A stretch of 64,000 bases of DNA, from the NCBI RefSeq assembly GCF_050271975.1, contig NZ_CP189850.1, positions 2,046,001 to 2,110,000 of the forward strand, in the 5' to 3' direction. A program made the translations under genes and the position numbers. The DNA comes from Litorimonas sp947503715 (GTDB lineage: Bacteria; Pseudomonadota; Alphaproteobacteria; Caulobacterales; Maricaulaceae). Positions 15,290-23,150 of the stretch are shown in pieces (positions within the stretch are counted from its first letter, which is position 1; the number at the start of each line of letters is the position of its first letter). The notes under the pieces are model-generated. The model was not told where the DNA came from and made no database searches. It worked only from the letters and a program-made list of their open reading frames with translations.

Positions 15290-16299
15290 AACGTCGTGTT
15301 GTGATTGAACAGGCCATCGGTGAAACCCGCGCCGCTGTATATGAGGGCCGTCGTCTTGTCGAATTGTATGTCGACCGCGTCTGGACCACATCGCCGAGGG
15401 CGGGCGATACCTATATCGCGCAAGTCAAAACAGTCGATCCGTCTGTGGCCGGGGCTTGGGTGGACATAGGCAGCGCCTGCGCGCCTGCGCTCCTGCCATT
15501 TGCCGCACAACGTGACATGCCCCGGTTGACGGAGGGGCAAACGGTCGAAGTTAAAGTGCTTCGGTCACAGGTTGCGGGCAAGGGCGCAACTGTCCGTTTT
15601 ATTGCTGAGTCGGACAGTAAAGTCGGTCTAGTAAAACGCCTGAGCTTACACGAGCGATTACTCGAAAAATTTCCTAATCTGACAAAAGACGATGCTTCCG
15701 TGAATGCCATGGACGAAGTCTGCGAAGCACATATCGGGCTGCCGGGTGGCGGGTCCATCATGATGGAACAGACCCAAGCCTTGATCGCGATTGATGTGGA
15801 CAAGGGCGCATCCGAATCCGCTGCTGCGGCCGCGAATGAAGCCGCGAAAATGATCGCACATCAGCTGCGTCTTCGGGGTTTGGGCGGTTTGGTCGTCATT
15901 GATTTCCCGAATTTGCGTCAGCCCAAACAACGCAAAACGTTAGAGCGGACACTGGAAGACGCGTTCGAAGCCGATCCCGCCATGACAAAATTCAATACGC
16001 TTTCTCGCTTTGGTGTGATTGAGATGACCCGCGCGAAACCGGATATCTCGTTGGATGAGACCTTGAATGACAAATGGGGTGAACCGACGATTGCGACGCG
16101 GTCTTTGCGGGCCTTACGTCGACTGACTCGGGAGGCGAAAGTCTCTCCCGGCGCGAAACTGGAATTAATTGTGACGCAGGACATATCCGACTGGCTGAAG
16201 GATGCTCCATTTGACTGGAAAGCTGACCTGACTGACCGGATGGGCGCGCGTTATAATGTCAGTGTCGGTGAGGCCGTCGATGTGAAAGCTGACAGATGA
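15286..16299 (+). CDS. Minimal ribonuclease E/G family protein
   Basis: An endoribonuclease-like protein of 337 residues with an N-terminal S1-like region (about 35-115) and a catalytic RNase E/G core. The metal-binding aspartates are visible: Asp170 in ALIAIDVDKG and Asp206 in GLVVIDF, followed by SRFGVIEMTR. It is shorter than RNase G (about 490) and has no CPxC zinc-link motif, so dimer-of-dimer assembly and perhaps activity differ from E. coli RNase E/G. Similar short forms follow maf in many alphaproteobacteria. The start ATG overlaps the maf stop and the end overlaps yacG by four bases. Confidence 0.88.
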   Translation: MKRRVVIEQAIGETRAAVYEGRRLVELYVDRVWTTSPRAGDTYIAQVKTVDPSVAGAWVDIGSACAPALLPFAAQRDMPRLTEGQTVEVKVLRSQVAGKGATVRFIAESDSKVGLVKRLSLHERLLEKFPNLTKDDASVNAMDEVCEAHIGLPGGGSIMMEQTQALIAIDVDKGASESAAAAANEAAKMIAHQLRLRGLGGLVVIDFPNLRQPKQRKTLERTLEDAFEADPAMTKFNTLSRFGVIEMTRAKPDISLDETLNDKWGEPTIATRSLRALRRLTREAKVSPGAKLELIVTQDISDWLKDAPFDWKADLTDRMGARYNVSVGEAVDVKADR

Positions 16300-16493
16300 A
16301 GCCGTGTACCTATTGCAAAAAGAAACAGGCCGTCGAGGCATTCAAACCGTTCTGCTCAAAGCGCTGCGCCGATCTTGACTTGGGGCAGTGGTTGACGGGC
16401 GGCTATGCGATTCCGACACTCGAGCCCGCGCCCAGCGCACATGAAAATCCGGAAGAATCGGATCCCTACCGTCCAGCCAATGATCACGAATAA
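16296..16493 (+). CDS. yacG: DNA gyrase inhibitor YacG (zinc-binding)
   Basis: A 65-residue protein with Cys4, Cys7, Cys20 and Cys24 in the CxxC...CxxxC zinc knuckle of YacG, which in E. coli binds GyrB and blocks DNA binding. The stretch FCSKRCADLDLGQWL is highly typical. The C-terminal 25 residues are acidic and likely disordered. It is coupled to the upstream RNase gene by ATGA, and its last ten bases overlap the convergent glycerophosphodiesterase gene. Confidence 0.93.
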   Translation: MKPCTYCKKKQAVEAFKPFCSKRCADLDLGQWLTGGYAIPTLEPAPSAHENPEESDPYRPANDHE

Positions 16494-17287
16494 CTGTCGA
16501 ACACGACCTTCGCGTCGATAAAGAAGTCGTCAATGCCAAATTCTGATTCCGCAGCTTCCAATGTGTCGCGCGTAACATATGAAAATGTGGAAACCGCAAT
16601 GCCGTCACGGTGATAATCCTCAATGAGTTCAAGCGTGACCATATTCGCTGGCACGCAAACGCTCGACACCAAGTCCCGCATATCGCCGCGTAGAGGTCCG
16701 TCGACAAACCAACCGGAGCGTTCGCCGTGAACAATTGTGCGGTAAGGGCGGGCAATGTGTCTTGCCTCGGCTTCAAAAACCTTGTGGATCTGTCGTGTCG
16801 GAGCGTCCGGTGACTTGCACCAGTGGGATAAGCAAATTTCCGCATCTGGAAGTAAATCTTTCACGGCATAAAGTGTTTCCGGTAACCAACTGACCCAGAT
16901 GATCCGGTCCGTCAGGCGGTGGGCTTTAGCCAACGCCACCAACATATCCTCGAATCCCGCATCCTTCATATCGACGAGGAGGGCGGCTTTGTTTGGGTGT
17001 TTTGAGGCGACTTTGAAGAGCGCATCCACCGATGGCATATGCGCGAATTTTCCGGCAAGGTTCCGGCGGTCACTCGCCATGATATCGCAAATCTTGCGCA
17101 TCCGGCCTTTGCCATCCGGCGCGGCTTCATCGTGATAGATCAGGGGCGTCCCGCACCGCGTGACCCGTACATCAAACTCGACCTGCGCGACGCCCCAATT
17201 GAGGGCTGCGTTCAGACCGGCGATTGTATTTTCGTGTTCGGAAAAACCGCGGAAGCGGTGGGAAATCAATTGGGAGAGGTCAGCCAT
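16484..17287 (-). CDS. Glycerophosphodiester phosphodiesterase family protein
   Basis: A 267-residue TIM-barrel enzyme expected to hydrolyse glycerophosphodiesters to glycerol 3-phosphate and an alcohol. Visible motifs are the N-terminal SHRFRGFSEHENT with the first catalytic His, the metal ligands in QVEFDVRVT, and the second His in LIYHDE. The usual HRG is spaced as HRFRG here, as in a subgroup of the family. No signal peptide is visible, so it is probably cytoplasmic. It stands on the opposite strand to yacG, and the DM13 gene is 23 bp upstream of it in the same direction, so the two may be co-transcribed. Confidence 0.88.
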   Translation of the reverse strand: MADLSQLISHRFRGFSEHENTIAGLNAALNWGVAQVEFDVRVTRCGTPLIYHDEAAPDGKGRMRKICDIMASDRRNLAGKFAHMPSVDALFKVASKHPNKAALLVDMKDAGFEDMLVALAKAHRLTDRIIWVSWLPETLYAVKDLLPDAEICLSHWCKSPDAPTRQIHKVFEAEARHIARPYRTIVHGERSGWFVDGPLRGDMRDLVSSVCVPANMVTLELIEDYHRDGIAVSTFSYVTRDTLEAAESEFGIDDFFIDAKVVFDSYS

Positions 17288-17310
17288 GCAACCCGTTTAA
17301 GTCATTCGAC

Positions 17311-17700
17311 CTAGAGGTCAAATCCGCCCCAAAGGACGGTGAAGGCTTCGCAGTGAATGACAACGCTCTCATAATCCGCAAGATCGAGGTCGGCCGGCAA
17401 AATATAGGACTGTGCGCCTTTATTGGATTTCAACACACCAATCTTCGTCGCATCATTTTTAACATCTTGCCCAGTGAGAGATTCTATAGGTTTCTTGGTC
17501 AGGTAAACTTTGAGATCCGGCCCGTTCTTGGTTTTAAAATCCTCTGACAAAACCAGATGCGTTTCGCCGTCAACGTTTTCGATCTTCGCCGTGCCTTCGA
17601 TTTTATAACGCTTCTGAACAAAAGTCCGATCAGCTGAGTCTTGAGCGAGTGCCGGAGACGTTAGAAGGAGGGCGATGGTAATAAGGGCTGTCTTTTTCAT
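17311..17700 (-). CDS. Secreted DM13 domain protein
   Basis: A 129-residue exported protein. A signal peptide (MKKTALITIALLLTSPALAQ, cleavage after the last Ala) is followed by one DM13 domain. Typical parts are DLKVYLTKK in the middle, the strand YESVVIHCEAFTVLWGGFDL at the end, and the single Cys of the proposed redox site. DM13 domains are thought to act in electron transfer or surface anchoring. The ATG at 17700 is chosen because it opens the signal peptide; an earlier in-frame ATG would extend into the tRNA-Phe region. Periplasmic or surface location is inferred. Confidence 0.85.
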   Translation of the reverse strand: MKKTALITIALLLTSPALAQDSADRTFVQKRYKIEGTAKIENVDGETHLVLSEDFKTKNGPDLKVYLTKKPIESLTGQDVKNDATKIGVLKSNKGAQSYILPADLDLADYESVVIHCEAFTVLWGGFDL

Positions 17701-17779
17701 ATCCGCACAATACAAAACTGCCGCCATCGCGCCAGTCACAAGGGCGTTATGAGCGCTGGTTCTAGAGGGGAGGGAGAAA

Positions 17780-17855
17780 TGGTGCCCGAACCTGGATTTG
17801 AACCAGGGACACACGGATTTTCAATCCGTTGCTCTACCAACTGAGCTATTCGGGC
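17780..17855 (-). tRNA. tRNA-Phe (anticodon GAA)
   Basis: A 76-base cloverleaf including the encoded CCA: acceptor stem GCCCGAA/TTCGGGC, D-arm TAGCTCAGTTGGTAGAGCA, anticodon loop TTGAAAA (GAA), and T-arm GGTTCAAAT. It reads UUC/UUU. No sign of insertion next to it. Confidence 0.97.
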
Positions 17856-17931
17856 ACTCTTGAGTGTGGCGGGTGTATAGTCGCGAGGTTGGGTCCTGTC
17901 CACAGGCTTTTGGCAGGAAAATCATCTTGTT

Positions 17932-17984
17932 TTGAAAGCGCTGTATCTTGCACCATTATGCTTTGCTTTTGCGAACCATTCGCA
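17932..17984 (+). promoter_or_regulatory. Putative feoAB promoter with Fur-like dyad
   Basis: A -35 like TTGAAA (17932-17937) is followed after 16 bases by CATTAT (17954-17959). Immediately downstream lies the perfect dyad TGCGAA-CCA-TTCGCA (17970-17984), 13 bases before the feoA ATG. Its symmetry and size match the 15-bp core of Fur boxes (TGATAAT-n-ATTATCA) in a GC-richer form, as reported for alphaproteobacterial Fur. Iron repression of feoAB through this site is inferred. Confidence 0.5.
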
Positions 17985-17997
17985 CTATGTGGCGAGA

Positions 17998-18264
17998 ATG
18001 GAACCGATTGAAAATCTCAGGCTGACAGACCTCAAGAAAAACGAATCCGCCCTTATCATTGGGTTTAGCGCGGAAGAGGGCGACCTGACCACGCGGTTGC
18101 GCGAGATCGGCTTTGCGGAAGGCGACAATGTCACGCCCTTGCATTTTGGCCTTTTTGGCAGAAATCCTATGTCCGTGCGTCTGAACGGTGCGCAGATTGC
18201 TATTCGGAAACAAGACGCGAAAGCCGTATTGGTGAGACGTGATGAGATTGGAGCCGCAGAATGA
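17998..18264 (+). CDS. feoA: Ferrous iron transport accessory protein FeoA
   Basis: An 88-residue SH3-like small protein that supports the FeoB iron channel at the cytoplasmic face. Typical pattern: LTDLKKNESALIIGF, then TTRLREIGFAEGDNV and a final basic strand. The ATG at 17998 is preferred; an in-frame upstream ATG would add a hydrophobic stretch encoded within the promoter and dyad region. It overlaps feoB by ATGA. Confidence 0.92.
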   Translation: MEPIENLRLTDLKKNESALIIGFSAEEGDLTTRLREIGFAEGDNVTPLHFGLFGRNPMSVRLNGAQIAIRKQDAKAVLVRRDEIGAAE

Positions 18265-20102
18265 GCGGGACCTCAAACCTCCGACTCGCCCTCCTTGGGG
18301 CCCCCAATTGCGGGAAATCTTCGCTCTTTAACGCGTTGACAGGCGGCAAGGCAAAGGTCGCCAATTATCCCGGCGTGACGGTGGAGTATCGCAAGGGTGA
18401 TTTTGAGCTGCCCTCGGGGCAGGCCGTGGAACTACTCGACCTTCCTGGCGTCTATGGTAATTGCGGGCATAGTATGGATGAGCGCGTCGCGATTGATGCC
18501 GTGCGCGGAAATTTGGAAGGTGAACGTGCGCCGGATGGCCTGATCTTCATGATGGATGCGAGCCATATTAACACGCATCTTCACAATGTTCTTCAAGCCA
18601 AGAATTACGGGCTGCCGATCGTTCTCGTCCTCAATATGATGGATATGGCAGCGCGGGACGGGATTACGATTGATCTGCCTGCGTTAGAACGCGAGCTCGG
18701 AATTCCTGTTATTTCTTGCGTGGCGGTCCGGGCCTCAGGTCGGGCTATGCTACTAGACCATTTGGAGGACTGGGGCGGCGACGTCTTGTTTGGGTCTGCT
18801 GCAAAACCTGAATTAGAGGGCGATGTTCTGAAGGACTTACAGGCTAAAGCCCGCTCTATTACGCGAAATGCCGTCACACGGGTTGAGCGGACGGAGACTT
18901 ACTCCCAACGCATCGATAAATTTGTCCTACACCCTATTTTGGGGCTCGTGATCCTTTTCGGCATTCTATTTGTCATGTTTCAGGCCGTTTACACATGGTC
19001 CGGTCCCGCGATGGATTTGATTGAGACGGGTATAGGCCTGTTGCAACAGGGCGCGGCAGCGATTTTGCCGGAAGGTTTGATAACGTCTCTCGTCGTCGAC
19101 GGCATGATTGCGGGTGTCGGGGCCGTGCTCGTGTTCCTCCCCCAGATCATCATTCTCTTTGCGTTTATTTTACTCTTGGAAGCGTCAGGCTACATGGCGC
19201 GTGCGGCATTTCTCGTTGACTCGCTTATGGCGAAAGTCGGCTTGAACGGTCGCGCATTTATCCCTCTGCTGTCCAGTTTTGCTTGCGCTATTCCGGGGGT
19301 GATGTCGGCGCGGACGATTGAGAATGAACGCGATCGCCTGACCACGATTATGATCGCACCGCTGATGACTTGCGCCGCGCGCTGGCCCGTTTACTTCCTG
19401 ATTATTGGCGCCTTTATTCCCCAAGCCAAAGTCGGGCCGTTTTCCCAACAAGGGCTGGTCGCTTTCGGTCTCGTTTTGATCGGCGTTATTTTCGCGCTCA
19501 TTATGGCAGCAATTTTCAAACGCACCCTGACGCGCGGAGAGGCTTCCGGTCTGCTGATTGAATTGCCATCATATAAAACACCTGTTTTCAAAGACTATGT
19601 CGTTGGTCTTTATGACCGCGGCATGATTTTCGTCAGCCGTGCAGGCCGCATCATCCTTCCGGCATCCGTTATCATTTGGGTGCTGGCGACGTTTCCGACG
19701 AAACTGAACGGGATTGGCGGGACTTGGGCGGGGAAAATTGGTGGGGTGATCGAACCTGTCCTGCGCCCGATCGGATTTAACTTAGAAATCGCAATTTCCC
19801 TTATTCCCGCTATGGCGGCGCGGGAAGTGGCCGTCAGTTCACTGGCCACAATCTATTCGATTGCAGAGGAAGACGCAGATGCAAAGCTTAGCACTCTCAT
19901 TTCTTCGCAATGGAGCCTGCCGACAGCTTTGGCTTTCCTTGCCTGGTTTATCTTTGCGCCGCAATGTCTCTCGACCTTCGCCATCATTAAGAAGGAAACC
20001 AATAGCTGGAAATGGCCGCTCTTCGCTTTTGGCTATCTCTTTGTGCTAGCCTATGTTGCTGCAGGGGTGACCTTTCATTCGACCACAGCGTTCGGCCTTT
20101 AA
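18261..20102 (+). CDS. feoB: Ferrous iron transport protein FeoB
   Basis: Inner-membrane Fe(II) transporter of 613 residues, about 150 shorter than E. coli FeoB. The N-terminal G domain has G1 GAPNCGKSS (13-21), G3 DLPG (about 59-62) and G4 NMMD (about 124-127). The membrane part (from about 220) has the two Gate-type repeats with conserved Cys in SSFACAIPG and LMTCAARWP. It completes a feoAB operon without feoC. The intergenic stretch to tkt contains another regulatory dyad, so the operon probably ends here. Confidence 0.95.
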   Translation: MSGTSNLRLALLGAPNCGKSSLFNALTGGKAKVANYPGVTVEYRKGDFELPSGQAVELLDLPGVYGNCGHSMDERVAIDAVRGNLEGERAPDGLIFMMDASHINTHLHNVLQAKNYGLPIVLVLNMMDMAARDGITIDLPALERELGIPVISCVAVRASGRAMLLDHLEDWGGDVLFGSAAKPELEGDVLKDLQAKARSITRNAVTRVERTETYSQRIDKFVLHPILGLVILFGILFVMFQAVYTWSGPAMDLIETGIGLLQQGAAAILPEGLITSLVVDGMIAGVGAVLVFLPQIIILFAFILLLEASGYMARAAFLVDSLMAKVGLNGRAFIPLLSSFACAIPGVMSARTIENERDRLTTIMIAPLMTCAARWPVYFLIIGAFIPQAKVGPFSQQGLVAFGLVLIGVIFALIMAAIFKRTLTRGEASGLLIELPSYKTPVFKDYVVGLYDRGMIFVSRAGRIILPASVIIWVLATFPTKLNGIGGTWAGKIGGVIEPVLRPIGFNLEIAISLIPAMAAREVAVSSLATIYSIAEEDADAKLSTLISSQWSLPTALAFLAWFIFAPQCLSTFAIIKKETNSWKWPLFAFGYLFVLAYVAAGVTFHSTTAFGL

Positions 20103-20120
20103 CCTGTGGACAGACAGTCT

Positions 20121-20149
20121 TTGACAACGTTGTCATTTCAGATTATCGA
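20121..20149 (+). promoter_or_regulatory. Putative tkt promoter overlapped by LacI-type operator
   Basis: A consensus -35 TTGACA (20121-20126) and a weak TATCGA (20144-20149) are spaced by 17 bases. The perfect palindrome TGACAACGTTGTCA (20122-20135), with a central CG, overlaps the -35. Such CG-centred palindromes are the hallmark of LacI-family operators. Binding here should block RNA polymerase. The regulator is not encoded in the window. The site lies about 130 bp upstream of the transketolase start. Confidence 0.55.
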
Positions 20150-20263
20150 CGCCATGTTTCTGGAGCTACCCGCGTTCATATGACAGGGTAGTAACGTCTT
20201 CTCGGATGTACGAATCATCATGCATCCTTATCGTCACTGACACGCACATGACCGGGTAATTGC

Positions 20264-22255
20264 ATGACTGATCACACTTTCTCCGCCAACCAACATCGCG
20301 ATATGGCGAATGCGATTGCCGCGCTCTCTATGGACGCCGTACAAAAAGCAAATTCCGGACATCCCGGCATGCCGATGGGAATGGCGGACGCGGCAACGGT
20401 CCTGTTTTCACAATTCCTGAAATTTGATCCGAAAGCGCCGGATTGGGCGGATAGGGATCGCTTCATACTTTCCGCCGGACACGGCTCTATGCTGATCTAC
20501 AGCATTCTTCATCTTACGGGCTATGAAGCGATGACGATGGAGCAGATTAAAAATTTCCGTCAACTTGGTTCCATCACTGCGGGCCATCCTGAATATGGTC
20601 ACGTTCCCGGCGTAGAAACGACAACAGGTCCATTGGGGCAGGGTATCGCCAACGCCGTCGGTTTTGCACTGGCCGAGCGCCACCTGAACGCAAAATTTGG
20701 TGATGAACTTGTCGACCATTATACTTATGCCATCGCAGGCGACGGATGCCTGATGGAAGGCATCAGTCAGGAAGCGATTGGTCTCGCAGGGCATCTGGGC
20801 CTTAACCGCCTCATCGTTCTCTGGGATGATAATAATATTACGATTGACGGTCCGGTTTCTCTTTCGAGTTCGACGGACCAGATCGCGCGTTTCAAAGCCT
20901 GTAACTGGAACACGATTGCTGTTGACGGACATGACCGTGACCAGGTCGCTGACGCGCTTCGCCAAGCGAAAAAGTCAGACAAGCCGACCATGATTGCGTG
21001 TAAGACAACCATCGGTAAAGGCGCACCGACCAAAGCCGGATTGAACAAAGCCCATGGTTCGCCATTGGGTGATGACGAAATTGCGGGAACCCGCACAGCC
21101 CGTAGCTGGCATCACGGTCCATTTGAAATCCCGCAATCCGTTTATGAGGATTGGGCAAAGCCCGGCAAAGCGGGCGCGGACGCGCATGCGGCGTGGGCAA
21201 AACGTGTCGCCGCAAACGCAAAGGGCGAAGATTTTACACGCGCGATGTCCGGCGAGTTGAATGCGGGCTGGTTGGATGTCATGCAGGCGTATAAGGATGA
21301 GGTTGCGAAAGAACAGCCGACACTGGCGACCCGTGTTTCATCTAAAAATGCACTTACCCCCCTTACGGAAGCGCTCACGGATATGATCTCAGGTTCTGCT
21401 GATTTGGAAGGGTCGAATAAGACGAAGACACCTTCAACATCAGATGAAATTCAAGCGGGATCTTATGCGGGACGTTATGTCAATTACGGCATCCGCGAAC
21501 ATGGTATGGCCGCCTGTATGAACGGTATGGCGCTGCATGGCGGGGTTATTCCTTATTCTGGCCTGTTTATGGTCTTTATGGATTATTGTCGTCCGTCGGT
21601 TCGCTTGGCAGCTTTGATGGGTGTGCAGACGATTTATGTAGCGACGCATGATTCTATCGGTGTCGGCGAAGACGGTCCGACCCATCAACCGGTCGAGCAT
21701 TTGGCCTCGCTCCGCGCTATTCCAAATTGTTATACCTATCGCCCAGCGGATGCTGTCGAAGTTGCAGAATGTTACGAAATCGCGGTGCAAAAGAATGGCG
21801 CCCCCGCCGTCATGGCGCTAACCCGTCAGAACCTTCCGGCAGTACGAGATAGTGCGGCAAAGAATATGTCGGAGCGGGGTGGATATGTCCTGCGTCCGGG
21901 TAAGGGTGCGGATGATATTGTCCTTCTCGCGACGGGGTCGGAAGTCCATCTCGCCGTCGAAGCGGCGGATCGTTTGGAAGCGGATGATATTTCGGCGCGC
22001 GTTGTCTCTATCCCCTGTCTCGACATCTTCCTCGAGCAAGATGAAAACTATATCCGCTCGGTTCTCGGCAAAGACTTACCAAAGATCGCGATTGAGGCGG
22101 GTATTCGCCAAGGCTGGGACGGTTTGATTGGTCGCGAAGGCGGCTTTATCGGCATGGACGGGTTCGGGGCATCCGCGCCCGGTGCGAAATTGTTTCATCA
22201 TTTCGGCATCACGGCAGACGCGATTGTTGAGATGGCAAAAACAAAGGTAGATTAA
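20264..22255 (+). CDS. tkt: Transketolase
   Basis: Transfers two-carbon ketol units in the pentose phosphate (and possibly Calvin) pathway using thiamine diphosphate and Mg2+. The 663 residues are full length: an N-terminal TPP domain with SGHPGMPMG, GPLGQGI and the cofactor motif beginning GDGCLMEG (about 158-165), a central Pyr domain containing GIREHGM, and a C-terminal domain. The catalytic residues appear present. Starts at ATG 20264. A small gene with a two-base gap follows, so the three downstream genes may be in one transcript with tkt. Confidence 0.97.
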   Translation: MTDHTFSANQHRDMANAIAALSMDAVQKANSGHPGMPMGMADAATVLFSQFLKFDPKAPDWADRDRFILSAGHGSMLIYSILHLTGYEAMTMEQIKNFRQLGSITAGHPEYGHVPGVETTTGPLGQGIANAVGFALAERHLNAKFGDELVDHYTYAIAGDGCLMEGISQEAIGLAGHLGLNRLIVLWDDNNITIDGPVSLSSSTDQIARFKACNWNTIAVDGHDRDQVADALRQAKKSDKPTMIACKTTIGKGAPTKAGLNKAHGSPLGDDEIAGTRTARSWHHGPFEIPQSVYEDWAKPGKAGADAHAAWAKRVAANAKGEDFTRAMSGELNAGWLDVMQAYKDEVAKEQPTLATRVSSKNALTPLTEALTDMISGSADLEGSNKTKTPSTSDEIQAGSYAGRYVNYGIREHGMAACMNGMALHGGVIPYSGLFMVFMDYCRPSVRLAALMGVQTIYVATHDSIGVGEDGPTHQPVEHLASLRAIPNCYTYRPADAVEVAECYEIAVQKNGAPAVMALTRQNLPAVRDSAAKNMSERGGYVLRPGKGADDIVLLATGSEVHLAVEAADRLEADDISARVVSIPCLDIFLEQDENYIRSVLGKDLPKIAIEAGIRQGWDGLIGREGGFIGMDGFGASAPGAKLFHHFGITADAIVEMAKTKVD

Positions 22256-22256
22256 A

Positions 22257-22697
22257 ATGCGTGAACTTCCCGGCGATGTCTTTGTAACGGGTCAGCTTCT
22301 CGCGGCCCAAATGCAGGCTTTGGCCGAGCAGGGCGTCATGGGGTTCATAAATAATCGTCCAGATATGGAAGCGCCGCTCCAGCCAAGTGCAGTTGACCTG
22401 GAGTCGACCGCTCTGGAACTTGGTATTGATTATTATCACATCCCCATGTCGGGTGGCATCTCCCCGGGTATGATCCAGGCAAGTGTCACCGCCTTTAAAA
22501 CGATGCCGCGTCCCATCGTTGCATTCTGCGCGAGTGGTATGCGGTCTTCCGCGCTCTGGGGTTTCGCGCATGTTGATAAGCTTGGTGTGGACGGCGTATT
22601 GGACGCGATCAAAGAAATCGGTTTTGATTTGGAGCAGATCAGACATCCACTGACGCAATATCTGGCGGAATTAAACGCCAAAGACGGTGAGTCGTGA
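22257..22697 (+). CDS. TIGR01244 / DUF442 family phosphatase-rhodanese-like protein
   Basis: A 146-residue protein of the family found as the N-terminal part of Blh (beta-lactamase hydrolase-like) proteins. The active-site loop is Cys91-ASGM-Arg96-S. The N-terminal VTGQLLAAQMQALAEQGV and NNRPDMEAP stretches match the family closely. Members act as rhodanese-like or phosphatase-like enzymes and some are linked to sulfide oxidation. Here it lies upstream of a SulP-type transporter, consistent with sulfur handling, though tkt is its nearest neighbour. It overlaps the next gene by GTGA. Confidence 0.85.
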   Translation: MRELPGDVFVTGQLLAAQMQALAEQGVMGFINNRPDMEAPLQPSAVDLESTALELGIDYYHIPMSGGISPGMIQASVTAFKTMPRPIVAFCASGMRSSALWGFAHVDKLGVDGVLDAIKEIGFDLEQIRHPLTQYLAELNAKDGES

Positions 22698-23143
22698 GGC
22701 GGCTTCCGCCCCCTGTCATCACATTACTTGGCCTGCTGGCCATTTACGGGCTTAACTTGCTGCTCCCACAATTTCGTAGTGCAAGTTTGGGCGGCGGGTT
22801 GGCGGCATCGATATTCTTTACAATCGGGGCAGGGCTTCTGGTTTGGTCGGGACAGGCTTTTCGAAAACACCAGACGACGGTCAATCCTCTGCGTCCTGAA
22901 CGGGCGACGTCATTGGTCACATCCGGGCCTTATCGTTTTACGCGTAACCCAATGTATTTGGCGATGGTCCTGTTTCTCTGGTCCGGCTTTACCTATGTCG
23001 GGAACTGGATGGGGGTGGCAGTCGTAATGGCGTGCCTCATCTATTTTGATATGGTACAGATTGCAGCAGAGGAAGCGGCGATGGAGTCTAACTTTGGTGA
23101 GGATTGGACAACCTACACGCAAAGAGTCCGGAAGTGGATTTGA
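22694..23143 (+). CDS. Isoprenylcysteine carboxyl methyltransferase-like membrane protein
   Basis: A 149-residue membrane protein with about four hydrophobic segments (about 5-25, 37-55, 92-110, 112-130). It has the ICMT/PEMT signature: SGPYRFTRNPMYLAMVLFLW, then the C-terminal EEAAMESNFGEDWTTY. Bacterial members use S-adenosylmethionine; substrates are mostly unknown, possibly lipids or isoprenoids. The GTG start overlaps the previous stop. It is followed after seven bases by the SulP gene. Confidence 0.85.
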   Translation: MRRLPPPVITLLGLLAIYGLNLLLPQFRSASLGGGLAASIFFTIGAGLLVWSGQAFRKHQTTVNPLRPERATSLVTSGPYRFTRNPMYLAMVLFLWSGFTYVGNWMGVAVVMACLIYFDMVQIAAEEAAMESNFGEDWTTYTQRVRKWI

Positions 23144-23150
23144 TTGAAGA

